Shown here piece by piece: positions 36,682 through 46,800 of a DNA stretch of 64,000 bases. This stretch comes from Gangjinia marincola (lineage in GTDB: Bacteria > Bacteroidota > Bacteroidia > Flavobacteriales > Flavobacteriaceae): positions 1 through 64,000 of the forward strand of contig NZ_BAAAFG010000002.1 in assembly GCF_039523415.1 (NCBI RefSeq), read 5' to 3'. Each line of letters begins with the position of its first letter. Position 1 is the first letter of the stretch. Position numbers and translations under genes: made by a program. The notes below the pieces were generated by a model. It was not told where the DNA came from. It saw only the letters and a list, made by a program, of their open reading frames with translations, and searched no databases.

Positions 36682-37179
36682 TCAAATCTTGGCATACCTC
36701 TCCTTCATCTTCTCCACAATATTAAACGCTGCCGGGCATACAGCGACATTCTTTAAGGTCAGGTGGCTGATCTGCTGAAATTTTTTGCGGTCGGTATGAG
36801 GGAATTCGGTGCAGGCCTTGGGCCGAATGTCATAAATCAAACAGGAGTTGTCTGCTGCTAAAAAGGTACAGGGAACTGACTGTAAAATGTAGTCATTGTC
36901 TTCATCTAGCTGTAAATATTCATCCACTAAGGCCGAAGGCTTCATTCTAAACGACTTAGAAATTCGTTTGATATCAGTTGGTGTAAACAAAGGCCCCGTA
37001 GTTTTACAGCAATTCGCGCAGGTCATGCAATCGGTTTGTTGGAACTCTTCTTCATGAAGTTCTTCCATGACCCTGTCTAAATCTTTGGGGGTGCGTTTCT
37101 TGAGCCGGGCAAAGAACTTTTTGTTTTCGGGATGCTTATCTTTGGCCAACTTGGGTAAATGCTCAAGCTTCTCTTTCAT
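36682..37179 (-). CDS. YkgJ-family cysteine-cluster protein
   Basis: A 165-aa protein with the YkgJ CxxCxxCC signature (TDCMTCANCCKTTGP, about residues 49-63) and a second cysteine set CLIYDIRPKACTEFPH (about 112-127), which together probably bind an iron-sulfur cluster or zinc. Homologues are annotated as zinc/iron-chelating and have no firm function. Its start is 20 bases from that of the divergent methyltransferase gene, so the two promoters must overlap coding sequence or share that gap. Confidence 0.88.
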   Translation of the reverse strand: MKEKLEHLPKLAKDKHPENKKFFARLKKRTPKDLDRVMEELHEEEFQQTDCMTCANCCKTTGPLFTPTDIKRISKSFRMKPSALVDEYLQLDEDNDYILQSVPCTFLAADNSCLIYDIRPKACTEFPHTDRKKFQQISHLTLKNVAVCPAAFNIVEKMKERYAKI

Positions 37180-37199
37180 AGGTGCAAAATTAGTGAATT

Positions 37200-37934
37200 A
37201 TGAGTGATGTATTGGGACAAGCCATGCTTGATTATTTGGCTAATCAACATGAGGAAAATATTACAGTGCAATCTCCTGATTTTGATGATGATGTCATCCC
37301 GGTAGAATATTTATTCCGATCGTTTAGAGAAATGCCTATCCTAGAACAAAAAGCACTTGAGTTAGCAAAGGGCGAAACACTGGATGTAGGGTGTGGTGCC
37401 GGAAGTCACGCACACTATCTTGCCACAGAAAAGAATTTAAACGTCACCGCCATTGACACATCGCCAGGAGCAGTGGAAGTATGCCGTCTTCGCGGAATTA
37501 AACAAGCACGTGTTATCGACTTCTATGATCTTGAATCAGCTCCATGCGATACCATTTTGATGTTAATGAATGGTACCGGAATCATGAAAAACCTGGCGTA
37601 TGCTGAAGCTTTTTTTACGCAACTCAAGAGGCTTCTTTCTCCTGCCGGGCAGGTTCTCATAGACTCCTCTGATTTAAGGTATCTCTTTGATGAAAATGAA
37701 GATGGTGGAATATGGATTGATGCTTCACAGGGATACTACGGTGAATTAACCTACCGCATGAAATACAAACACCTTCAAACCGACTGGTTTGATTGGCTGT
37801 ATCTAGATTATGCTAGTCTTGAGGATCTAGCAAACACTTTTGGGTTTAATTGTGAGCTGGTGCAAGAAGGAGCCCACTTTGATTATTTGGCGAGGTTAAC
37901 GTTATCTCCCCATACCCCCCAAAGTGGGGATTAG
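37200..37934 (+). CDS. Class I SAM-dependent methyltransferase
   Basis: A 244-aa protein. SAM motif I is LDVGCGAGSHAHYL (about residues 62-75) with the acidic motif II NVTAIDTS after it. A methyltransferase type-11/12 fold is expected; the substrate is unknown. The last nine residues (SPHTPQSGD) are encoded by a dispersed CCCC/GGGG palindromic repeat that also supplies the stop region, so the natural end may have been altered. Convergent with glgA. Confidence 0.88.
   Translation: MSDVLGQAMLDYLANQHEENITVQSPDFDDDVIPVEYLFRSFREMPILEQKALELAKGETLDVGCGAGSHAHYLATEKNLNVTAIDTSPGAVEVCRLRGIKQARVIDFYDLESAPCDTILMLMNGTGIMKNLAYAEAFFTQLKRLLSPAGQVLIDSSDLRYLFDENEDGGIWIDASQGYYGELTYRMKYKHLQTDWFDWLYLDYASLEDLANTFGFNCELVQEGAHFDYLARLTLSPHTPQSGD
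37904..37933. repeat. CCCC...GGGG palindromic repeat at the methyltransferase/glgA junction
   Basis: CTCCCCATACCCCCCAAAGT followed by GGGGA is a member of the repeat family also seen at 41213, 43447, 43558 and 43671. It can fold and may terminate the convergent genes. Confidence 0.65.
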
Positions 37935-37950
37935 TACTATAACATGTTGT

Positions 37951-39489
37951 TTAATAAAGCAATTCGTAGTATTTCTTTACGCTAGACTCCCAATCAAAAC
38001 GCTGATTTTTCGCATTTTTCTTAATGCGCTTCCACTCCTCTTTATTGTTGAAAAAGAGATCAACCGTCTCATTAAATTTGACTTTAAAATCTTCTTTCGC
38101 TTCTTCATAGCCAGACCCGCCAAAACTAAAACCGTTTTCACCATGCTGTACGGTATCAATTAAGCCTCCTGTTCGATGGACTAAACAAGGAACGCCATTT
38201 CGCATAGCAAGCATTTGACTGATTCCGCAGGGTTCAAATAGACTTGGCATCAAATACAAATCAGCATCCAGATACAGAGAATCGATCAAATCTTCAGACT
38301 GACCGTTGATGAATATAAAGGTTTTACGGTCTTTGCCGTATTCTCTAAATAACTCTTCATAAGCAGGATCGCCCGTACCCAGTAACATAAATACGCCATT
38401 CACCTCTCTTAATTTATCGGCCATGGCGGTGAGCAAGGAAGGATCTTCTTTAAAAAAATAAAATTTCTGCGGCGTCAAACGAGCAATGCTGGTACAGATA
38501 AAGGCAGGTTTATTTTTTTGAAGCTCCAATATTTTGTTTCCCATTTCTGCAAGAAATTCAGCTTTGTACGACTTTTTTGGATCTTGTAACCATTGAAATA
38601 TTGCACGTAATGAGTTTTCATAAACCTTACCCTTTTTTGGTTTTCTAAAGTTGGTATAATTCACGCCATTGAGAATCCCAAAAAGTCGATGATCAGCTTC
38701 AGCTTGTTGTAGGTCTTTTTCTAAGCCCTCACCACCAATAAAGCGGGGTGGATCACTGGGGATGAGGATATTTTCTTTGTACGAAGGAGAAACCGTATGA
38801 ACTTTATCTGCGTACCGAACACCCAAGGCCATAAGATTTATACAGTCCGCGTATCGCTCATCGCGATAGCCCTTTTGACCGTACTCCACCGTGGGATAAA
38901 ACGCTGTAAGAGACGAATGATTATGTTCAAAGGGCCTAATGCCCTGTATGGAGAGATTATGAATAGAAAAAACGAATTTGATTTTCTTAAGCGCAGCATA
39001 TTCCGGGTGTTCTCTTTTTAAAAACAACAATAGAGTTGTATGCCAATCATGCAAATGAATAATATCTAATTTCCCGAAGAATCCTTGTTTAATCGCTTCC
39101 GCGGAAGCGATACAAAATAGAGAGAATGTATTGGCATCGGTATAAAAAGGCTGGTCTACATCATCTTGATAGATGTGTGCAATATTTCCTGAAGCAATCC
39201 AGGGATGATGAATGACATAATGAGTAAGCCCGCTGACGTCTTTCTTTCCCGGGACGGTATATAATTCAGCCATTTCACGCTGACCTCTGTAGATGAAATT
39301 CAACTCACCTACTTTAGTGCCATGTTCATGCAGTCTGCCGTACGCCGGAGTCATTACAGCCACCTGATCTCCCCCTTTAGCGATGTGCCGTGGAACATCC
39401 CGAACCACATCTGCCATCCCACCTGCTTTACAGTCTGGAATTGCATCATTTTCAGCAGAGAGAAAGAGTATATTTTTAGCAGACGTCAT
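37951..39489 (-). CDS. glgA: Glycogen/starch synthase (GT5)
   Basis: ADP-glucose (or UDP-glucose) dependent glucan synthase, 512 aa. The GT5 domain begins NILFLSAENDAIPDCKAGGMADVVRDVP, with the KxGG nucleotide-binding motif at residues 21-24. The C-terminal GT-B half holds FICTSIARLTPQKF and LMPSLFEPCGISQMLAMRNGVPCLVHRTGGLIDTV-type sugar-nucleotide residues. Other glycogen genes (glgB, glgC) are not in the window. The palindrome CGCTTCCGCGGAAGCG lies in codons for IASAEAI. Confidence 0.9.
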   Translation of the reverse strand: MTSAKNILFLSAENDAIPDCKAGGMADVVRDVPRHIAKGGDQVAVMTPAYGRLHEHGTKVGELNFIYRGQREMAELYTVPGKKDVSGLTHYVIHHPWIASGNIAHIYQDDVDQPFYTDANTFSLFCIASAEAIKQGFFGKLDIIHLHDWHTTLLLFLKREHPEYAALKKIKFVFSIHNLSIQGIRPFEHNHSSLTAFYPTVEYGQKGYRDERYADCINLMALGVRYADKVHTVSPSYKENILIPSDPPRFIGGEGLEKDLQQAEADHRLFGILNGVNYTNFRKPKKGKVYENSLRAIFQWLQDPKKSYKAEFLAEMGNKILELQKNKPAFICTSIARLTPQKFYFFKEDPSLLTAMADKLREVNGVFMLLGTGDPAYEELFREYGKDRKTFIFINGQSEDLIDSLYLDADLYLMPSLFEPCGISQMLAMRNGVPCLVHRTGGLIDTVQHGENGFSFGGSGYEEAKEDFKVKFNETVDLFFNNKEEWKRIKKNAKNQRFDWESSVKKYYELLY

Positions 39490-39556
39490 AGCAAATTATT
39501 TTTCCTAAAATAAGAATCCTAAAGAAATTCACCTAAAGACGCTTACTAAATCAATG

Positions 39557-41179
39557 TTATTTTAGCTGTTCACCATTGATAAAGGTGTGTAAGACTTTTG
39601 TTTTTGGAACTTGTTTAATATCTACCTTCATAATATCTTGATCCAATACGATGAAGTCTGCAAATTTACCGGGTTCTAAACTCCCCTTTTCATCTTCTTC
39701 AAAGTTGCTGTATGCCGCCCAAATGGTCATACCACGCAAGGCGTCTTCTCGGCTTAGCGCATCCTGCATTTGAAAACCCTCTTTGGGATAGTCTTCTAAG
39801 TCTTTACGTGCAACTGCAGCATAAAAGGTTAGAAACGGACTCACCTGCTCCACCGGAAAATCTGTCCCCAAGGCAACTCTGCCAGATTGTTTTAATAATC
39901 GCTGATACGCATAGGCACCAGGCATGCGTTCTTTACCCACACGATTCTCTGCCCAGTACATATCACTTGTGGCGTGCGTGGGTTGAATCGACGTAATGAT
40001 GTTTTCATTGTAATACTTAAAATCTTCTTCAGCTACAATCTGTGCATGCTCCACGCGCCATCTTCGATCTTTCGTATTATCCAATAGTTTAGCATAGGTA
40101 CGCAATACCACAGCATTGGCAGAATCCCCAATCGCATGCGTATTTAATTGATACTGGGACGCGGCAATACGCTTTGCCTGATCTTTAAACTCATTTACGC
40201 CAATCACCATGGCGCCAAAATGATTTTCTTTATCACTATAGGGTTCTTTCAATACCGCTCCGCGTGATCCTAATGCGCCATCTGCATAGGCTTTAAACGA
40301 CCTGATATTAAGCCGATCTGTTTTTATGATGCCTTTATCCAGGTAATAATCCAAATTTGTAGGAGTGTTGCTCATCATCGCATACATACGGGTTTTAAGC
40401 GCACCGTTTTGTTGTAAGCTATCAATGAGTGCTACGACATCACGCGATAATCCCGCATCATCTACTGTGGTCAAACCATAGTTGGTGCAAATCTCCTGAG
40501 CATCCAGGAGTGCTGCAATGGATTGCTCTTTAGACAATGCCGGTATGACGTTTCTTATCAATCCCATAGGTTTATCCACAATGATCCCGGTGAGTTTTCC
40601 ATTCTTTTGCTCAATATCTCCCCCTGTAAATGTAGTTGCTGTCGTAATCTTGGCCATATCCAGCGCCTTTTGATTCACTAACATGGCGTGTCCATCGATG
40701 CGCGTAATGGCGAGGGGTGTATTAGGAAAAAGCTGATCAAGGGTATCTTTAACCGGGAAGCTCTTCTCTTGCCAATCGTTTTGATCCCAACCTCTTCCGG
40801 TAATAAATTCAACGTTTTTCTTTTTTTGAAAATCTACGATGCGTTGCACCACCTCATCAAAGCTTTTGGTTCCTACCAGATCAACTGCTTGTTGTTGCAC
40901 GCCTAAATTGTAAAAGTGACAATGCGCATCGATAAGGCCTGGAAAAATGGTCATTCCTTTAGTATTGATGACCTTAAGAGAGGTGTACTTTTCTTGAATA
41001 TCTTTTGTTGTGCCTGTAGCGATTATTTTTCCATCAGAAATGGCCATGGCCTCGGCAGTATCAAAATTTTGATTAACGGTGTAGATGTTAGCATTGATGA
41101 TTAAAAGATCAACGGTTTCTTTCTCTTCCGCGCAAGCGAAACAAAGCAATACGACGAGAAGAAGGGAATAATTACGCAT
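39557..41179 (-). CDS. Amidohydrolase family (YtcJ-like) lipoprotein
   Basis: A 540-aa metal-dependent hydrolase of the amidohydrolase 3/YtcJ type. The lipoprotein signal MRNYSLLLVVLLCFAC ends in a lipobox Cys at residue 16. The metal site starts with PGLIDAHCHFYNLG (His-x-His) and continues with HAIGDSANAV, WRVEHAQIV and a late ALGTDFPVE Asp. The substrate is unknown (amides, ureas or carbamates in relatives). The signal-peptide codons FACAEE contain a variant of the ASAE palindrome. Confidence 0.88.
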   Translation of the reverse strand: MRNYSLLLVVLLCFACAEEKETVDLLIINANIYTVNQNFDTAEAMAISDGKIIATGTTKDIQEKYTSLKVINTKGMTIFPGLIDAHCHFYNLGVQQQAVDLVGTKSFDEVVQRIVDFQKKKNVEFITGRGWDQNDWQEKSFPVKDTLDQLFPNTPLAITRIDGHAMLVNQKALDMAKITTATTFTGGDIEQKNGKLTGIIVDKPMGLIRNVIPALSKEQSIAALLDAQEICTNYGLTTVDDAGLSRDVVALIDSLQQNGALKTRMYAMMSNTPTNLDYYLDKGIIKTDRLNIRSFKAYADGALGSRGAVLKEPYSDKENHFGAMVIGVNEFKDQAKRIAASQYQLNTHAIGDSANAVVLRTYAKLLDNTKDRRWRVEHAQIVAEEDFKYYNENIITSIQPTHATSDMYWAENRVGKERMPGAYAYQRLLKQSGRVALGTDFPVEQVSPFLTFYAAVARKDLEDYPKEGFQMQDALSREDALRGMTIWAAYSNFEEDEKGSLEPGKFADFIVLDQDIMKVDIKQVPKTKVLHTFINGEQLK

Positions 41180-41212
41180 ATGATGTTGTTTTGAGACGAA
41201 GATAGTATTTTA

Positions 41213-41236
41213 TCCCCCTAACCCCCAAAGGGGGGT
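41213..41236. repeat. CCCCCTAACCCCCAAAGGGGGG palindromic repeat
   Basis: A C-run/G-run palindrome 34 bases upstream of the amidohydrolase start. It is the same family as copies at 37904 and 43558. Confidence 0.7.
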
Positions 41237-41348
41237 ACTTTTATCTGTACAGGTTTTGAATAGTTTGAAGGTATTTTAAATTAATTGAAATATGAGGGGA
41301 ATAATGATCAAACCTAATACCCACTTAACTCGAAAATAATCGTATTTA

Positions 41349-41379
41349 ACCTGTAAGGTTTTACCAACCTTATAGGTTT
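41349..41379. repeat. AACCTGTAAGGTT hairpin repeat
   Basis: AACCTGTAAGGTT (41349-41361) pairs with AACCTTATAGGTT (41367-41379) with one wobble around a 5-base loop. This hairpin type recurs widely in Bacteroidetes spacers, to my knowledge. Confidence 0.55.
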
Positions 41380-41512
41380 GATTAATCCAACATTAGAGAC
41401 TTAGGTTGCGTGATCATCCAATCATAGGCGAATGTATTTCTGGAAGGAGATACCTGCCTTACTACTACGCTAGCCTACTTCGCCATAGTAGCATAGCTGC
41501 GAAGGCCGAGAA

Positions 41513-41659
41513 GCTTTGGCGACACCAGAACGCAGGTATGACAAATAGATGGTATTTTTGTAATAGATTGTCACTCCTACCAAGGCAGGAGTCTTCATGA
41601 TAAGAGATGCTTGCCATACATTTAAGCCAATGCTTCGGCGACACAAGAACGCAGGTATG
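41513..41659. repeat. 28-bp direct repeats and GCAGG elements in the spacer upstream of the barrel-gene stop
   Basis: Two copies of GCTTYGGCGACACMAGAACG plus CAGGTATG lie at 41513-41540 and 41632-41659 (two differences in 28 bases). Between and before them are CCTGCC/GGCAGG inverted pieces (about 41452-41460 and 41583-41591). The whole spacer 41180-41674 is a patchwork of repeats and holds no gene that I can support. Confidence 0.65.
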
Positions 41660-41674
41660 TAAATCAATACTTTA

Positions 41675-43411
41675 TTATTTCCCTAAATTAAACTGATACG
41701 AAAGCCCGCCCATAACTTGAATCCCTTGGGTTGGGTAATTAATCCAGCGATCGTAGCTTCCCAACAGATTGTTTCCATTCAAAAAGACTGAAAATTGATT
41801 CGTAATCTGATAGGTTGCGTTGATATTAAAATCTACAAAAGCATCCAAGGTGGTTGACCCTAAGATAGGAGCATCTGCCGGGAAGGAATAGGTTGCCGCT
41901 TTACGCTCTCCTACAAAAAAGACTTCTGCGCCAAGACTTAATTGCTTGGTGAAATCATAGGTTCCCACAAAAGATGCTTCTACTGCAGGGAGGTTATAGA
42001 CTTCGGGGAGGTTTTCTGTTTCGTAATTAGCGTAAGAAGCATAAAAAGAAAGGTCAAAATCCTCATTAATTTCTGCCGATACATTTCCCGACACTTGGAT
42101 GGTCTGCATATCATCATATAGCACCTCAAAACTGTTGTCATACTGATACGGCTCATCAATAGCGCTAATTAATTGAAAGGGCCGATTGCGTGCAAAAAAA
42201 GCAGCATTCTCCTGGTCTTTGTATCCCGCTTGTAGTTGATAGGTCACATTGGATGCAATATTACCTTTGATTCCGCCAAAAACGTGATATAGCGTATTGG
42301 TGGGTGCAATAAATAACGTAGGAGAAACAAATGGATTTCCTGATACAAAGTTACGGTAGGTGTTTTGTTCTAGTCCGCCATCTGCACCTATAAATGGAAT
42401 GATCACGTCACCCTCAACTGCGTAAGCGGCATAGAGCTTAGGATATACAAAAAGCTCTGTTTCGTCATTCTCAATGTCATACCAAGTGGTCACCGTGCCG
42501 CCGATATCGATCCCAAAATGTTCTGATCCAAATTTGAATACAGGCGTAACCCCTGCAATGAGGTTATGGTACTCTAAATCAATTTCGTTATCAAAATTCT
42601 GCGTGAATTCTCCGCCAAGATAATCCAATGCTGCGGTGACCTCAAATTGCTCCTCACCTATATCAAAGAGTAGCCGTGGGGAAAGCTGAAAGCGATTTTC
42701 TGTGGAGTTGTACTCATCCCAAAACCGTACAAAACTCAACTCCATGCTCTTAAACGCACTTTCATAAAAGGAGACGCTAGCACCCACCCCTGCACCAGAA
42801 TAAATTTGTTTGAAATCCAATCCATCATTAAGTGATTCTTCTTGAAATCCATCTGGTGCACCGTACCAGTTCAAGGCATTTCTATCACCAAGAAGATTAA
42901 TCTTCCATTCAAAATTCTTGGTTTTTTTAAGGTAATTTAAGTCCAACGCAGTCGTTGAAAAATCGTTATCCAGCACGATATCATCAATCCCTCCCTGAGA
43001 AGAAAAGTGCTGTACATTACCCACAAGATTGCTTTGCTTATCCAGTTCAATGCTGGTATACAATTCTCCCAACACATTGAGGTAATTCCCAAAACCTCCT
43101 TTGATATAACTGTTGTACACTGAAGGTCTACGTTCTTTTTTTAATGGATTGGCTTGACCTTGTATGGGTGAAAAAGTAGATGCGACCGGGACTGAGTTAA
43201 TGCTATAGTTCAACTTACGTTTTTGTACTACTGCCGAATCCTGTAATTGAGGCTCACTCTTAATTTTTCTAGAGGCTTTTGCAGTGGGCGAATAAGGTTT
43301 TACGATCACCACAGTTTCAGATTCGATGGGTTTTTCTTTTTCTTGGGCGATGACAGAAAAGCAACTCATTAGAAATAAAACAAAAAGATATATACCCCTC
43401 AGCCTTACCAT
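41675..43411 (-). CDS. Outer-membrane beta-barrel protein, TonB-receptor-like without plug
   Basis: A 578-aa exported protein starting MVRLRGIYLFVLFLMSCFSVIAQEKEK, with a clean signal peptide. The frame is open to 43774, but that extension is encoded by repeats and lacks any signal, so the ATG at 43411 is chosen. After a Lys/Pro-rich periplasmic linker (VVIVKPYSPTAKASRKIK) the rest alternates as beta strands, and it ends with an aromatic strand (GLSYQFNLGK), as expected of a TonB-dependent receptor barrel. No plug domain is evident. It lies downstream of a large TPR gene, a pair I recognise from flavobacteria; the role is unknown. Confidence 0.82.
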   Translation of the reverse strand: MVRLRGIYLFVLFLMSCFSVIAQEKEKPIESETVVIVKPYSPTAKASRKIKSEPQLQDSAVVQKRKLNYSINSVPVASTFSPIQGQANPLKKERRPSVYNSYIKGGFGNYLNVLGELYTSIELDKQSNLVGNVQHFSSQGGIDDIVLDNDFSTTALDLNYLKKTKNFEWKINLLGDRNALNWYGAPDGFQEESLNDGLDFKQIYSGAGVGASVSFYESAFKSMELSFVRFWDEYNSTENRFQLSPRLLFDIGEEQFEVTAALDYLGGEFTQNFDNEIDLEYHNLIAGVTPVFKFGSEHFGIDIGGTVTTWYDIENDETELFVYPKLYAAYAVEGDVIIPFIGADGGLEQNTYRNFVSGNPFVSPTLFIAPTNTLYHVFGGIKGNIASNVTYQLQAGYKDQENAAFFARNRPFQLISAIDEPYQYDNSFEVLYDDMQTIQVSGNVSAEINEDFDLSFYASYANYETENLPEVYNLPAVEASFVGTYDFTKQLSLGAEVFFVGERKAATYSFPADAPILGSTTLDAFVDFNINATYQITNQFSVFLNGNNLLGSYDRWINYPTQGIQVMGGLSYQFNLGK

Positions 43412-43446
43412 TATTTTTGGAGAAAAGCTCTCGAAAAAGAATATAT

Positions 43447-43725
43447 CCCTTGCCCCCTTCAAAAGGAGAATAATTTTCGTTGCGCTTGAAAATTGTTCTG
43501 TTGTCTTTTTATGAAATTGGTTTGAGAATATTTCAATATTCCGAAGGTCGTGTAACATCCCCCTAACCCCCTTCAAAGGGGGAATAATTCTCGCTGGGTT
43601 AAGCACACTTTTCTCAAAAAGCCTCACCCTCGCTAATACATTTGGGGACAGACTCTTCAAAGAGAACATCCCCCTGGCCCTGCTTCGACTTGGCTCAGCA
43701 TGTACCTTCAAAGGGGGAATTTTAA
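43447..43725. repeat. Three CCCC...GGGG repeats in the barrel/TPR spacer, one split by a 24-bp insert
   Basis: Copies lie at 43447-43475, 43558-43587 and 43671-43719. Each reads roughly ATCCCCCTAACCCCCTTC, then AAAGGGGGAATAATT. In the third copy, 24 bases (43681-43704, TGCTTCGACTTGGCTCAGCA plus TGTA) interrupt the centre. The spacer 43412-43857 carries no supportable gene, although one frame is open through most of it. Confidence 0.8.
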
Positions 43726-43857
43726 AGGGAAAATTGTAGTGTGCTTTTTTTAATAAGGCTGAAATTATATTCATTGGTGTTGTGATTGATGTGATTGAGA
43801 TTCTTTGATTAACGAAAATCCCTGCTGTTTCATGAGTTCCCCCTTGTCCAAGGGATT

Positions 43858-46800
43858 TTACTCTTTAATGGAAGCATTGGTTTTAGCTTCTTTAGCTTTG
43901 ATACGATTGAGCTCCTGCCATGCATTTTGAACAATATCAGGAAACGTTGAAAAATTTTTAATTACCGATTCTAAAATATAGGTGGCTTGAAAGGCATCGC
44001 CAAGCGCATCGTAATTCTTTGCCATAACCACCAACCCTTTTGCCGCGAACTCCTTATATGATGAATAATCTGCCGCTAACTGCTGAGCGGTGGTATTTGA
44101 GGCTTTAAATTTACCTTCCTTATATTGAAAATACGCCTTATAATATAAGGCCTCCGCCGCCAGTCTGCCTTTTGCAAACGTTGCGACTTCAGCATAATAT
44201 TGTTGTGCCATATTCAAATCACCTTGTTGCATGGCAGAACGTGCCAAAATTACCTGAGCATCTTGTTTTACACGCGTAGTGGGGTTATTCTTTACTACAT
44301 TTTTGGCATAGGAGCTTGCCTGGTCGATTGCTCCGGTTTCTAAATAAGCCTTCATAAGGTTTGTCACAGCAAATTCTGTATTGGCCGCATTTGATGCTTC
44401 GGTTTCTAAGCGTTTGAGAAGCGGAATAGCTTCAGCGTATTTTTTCTGCTCCAGATACACTTCTGATAGTATCGCCAAAGCGGGTTCTGTAAATTCATTC
44501 TGCTCTTTGCTAAGTACATAGGTGAAATGCGGAATCGCTCTGGCGTCATTCCCATCACGGACTAATACTTGTCCCAGGTAAAAATGACTTTTTAGCGCAT
44601 AAATACCATTCGGGAATTGTTTGAGGTAATTATCAAATCCTCTCACGGCTTCGTTCGTATTGTTCTCTTGGTACTTTTTTTCCGCGGAAGCGTATACCGT
44701 GTTTTCAATATCGGCATCTTTGGCATCCACATAATCCAGTGTTTTGACCCAACGGGCGTACTGATCTGTTTTTCCCAAATCAATATAAATGAGTCGGGCA
44801 GTTTGAACCGCCTGCGAAGCCTCTGAAGTACTCGGAAAATCTGCGGCAACACGTTTAAATTTTTGCAGGGCTTCATTGGATTGATCCGTGTTGTAATAAA
44901 TCAATCCTTGCTTGAGTAAGGCCTTGGCTTTATATTCACTCCGCGGATAATCACTAATCAATTGATCGTAACTCAATAAAGCTTTAGCATTATTATTTTG
45001 AGCGACATAGGTATTGCCTAATTCGTAGAGCGCCTCATCCTGATAGGGCGAAGAGGGGTAGCCCGATAAAAAAGCATTGAGTTCATCAATTTTAGAGCTG
45101 GCCCGGTTAATAAAACCATAGCTCAGCGCTTTTTGAAATGCCGCGTAATCTCTTTCGGGTCCCCTTGCGTTAACGGCTTGATTGTAGGCTTCGATCGCAG
45201 GCCAATAGCTGCTGGTCACAAAGTAGGCATCTCCCAGGCGGGTCAATGCATCGGCCTTTTTAGTGTTTTGTGGATCATTTTCGGCGAACGCCTTAAAATA
45301 GGGAGCAGATTGGGCGTATTGCTTTAGGTTAAAATAGGTATATCCTAAGTCATACTTGATCAGGTCATATTCGGAAATTTTGGGCGCATCTGAATCCTCA
45401 TCCAGCTCTTTTAGGGTTAGCAGGGCATCCTGGTATCGTTGTAATTCGTACTCGCTTTGACCTTTCCAATATAAAGAGCGCAAGCGTATCACCTTATCCA
45501 CAGGTTGGGCGATGGCCTTATCAAAACTAATGATAGCGTCTGCATAATTCTCGTTGGTATATTCTTCTAATCCTTGTAAGAAGGCGACCTCCTGGTAGAT
45601 TTTTTTATCCTCTTGCGCAGTGCTTTGCGCTAAGAGATCCAGTGCGGCTTCATAATTTTTTGAGGTGATGTACGAATCGATCAAAAGAGCTTTGAGTTCT
45701 TCCGTCTTAGGATGATTTGGATAGGTGGAAAGAAAGGCTGAAATCACCTGTGGCGGACTGGTATAGCTGTTGCCAATCTCATAACTTAGTTTGGCGTAGT
45801 TGTAAAAAGCATCCTCTTTAATTTGAGCAGAAAAATCCATTTCTGAAGCATTTTTGAAGGCATTGAGCGCTTCTTTCTTTTTATTGTCTTGCAGATAAGC
45901 TTCGGCTAAATGGTAATAGGCATTTTGAGCAACCTCATCTTCGCCACCAACAATTTTATTGAATTCTGAAATTGCGCTGCTAAGCTCTCCTCCTTTGTAA
46001 TATGCATAGCCCAGTAGGTAATAGTCGGTATTGGTCCATTTACCGCGATATCCCTTATACGCAGATAAATAGGGAATAGCCTCTTCATACTGACCCAAAT
46101 TAAAATAACTTTCCCCTATAATTTTGTTGAGTTGCGAGGCTTCTTTTGGATTCGCCGTGGCTAATTGTTGCTTGCCTAATCTAATGGCTTCTTCAAAATT
46201 CCCCTGCTTAAAATTCATGTCGCTTTGAGCATAGGCTACGTTAGAATCGGTTTGAGTGGGTGCTTGCTTGACCTGTTCAAAAATTCGGTTCGCTTTATCG
46301 TAGTCCTTATTTTCATAGGCGATATAGCCTTTATAATAATTGGTCTGATCGTACTTAGGACTGTTTTGAGGCACTTTGTTGAAGAATTCCTCAGCGGACT
46401 CATTGTCATTGGATCGGTAGGCGATATAGCCATTGTTAAAATTATATTCGGCGCGCTTAGTCTTATCCAGACTATTCACGTCTACCCGTTCGTACCATCG
46501 ACCTGCCTGAGGGTATTTACCATACGTAAAATAATAGTTCGCGGTGGAATTGATGGCTTCATTTTTATAAACTCCGGCAGGATATGCTTCAATAAAAGCT
46601 TGCATTTGTTTTTCTGCGGAAGGTTGATTTTGACGAATCGCAATACTAGCCAGGTAGTACGCCACAGTTTCTTTTGTAGCGGAAGAAGTTTGAACTTGGT
46701 TTAAATCATTGAATTGCTGTCGGGCAGCTTCATACTGTCCATTATCATATAGCTCTTTAGCTTGGTGTAAGAGAGCAAGTTCGCTTTTATAGGTAGCACT

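Noticed and set aside
43412..43774. N-terminal extension of the outer-membrane barrel gene (open frame to 43774)
   Set aside because: The extra 121 residues are coded by dispersed palindromic repeats and would bury the clear signal peptide that starts at 43411.
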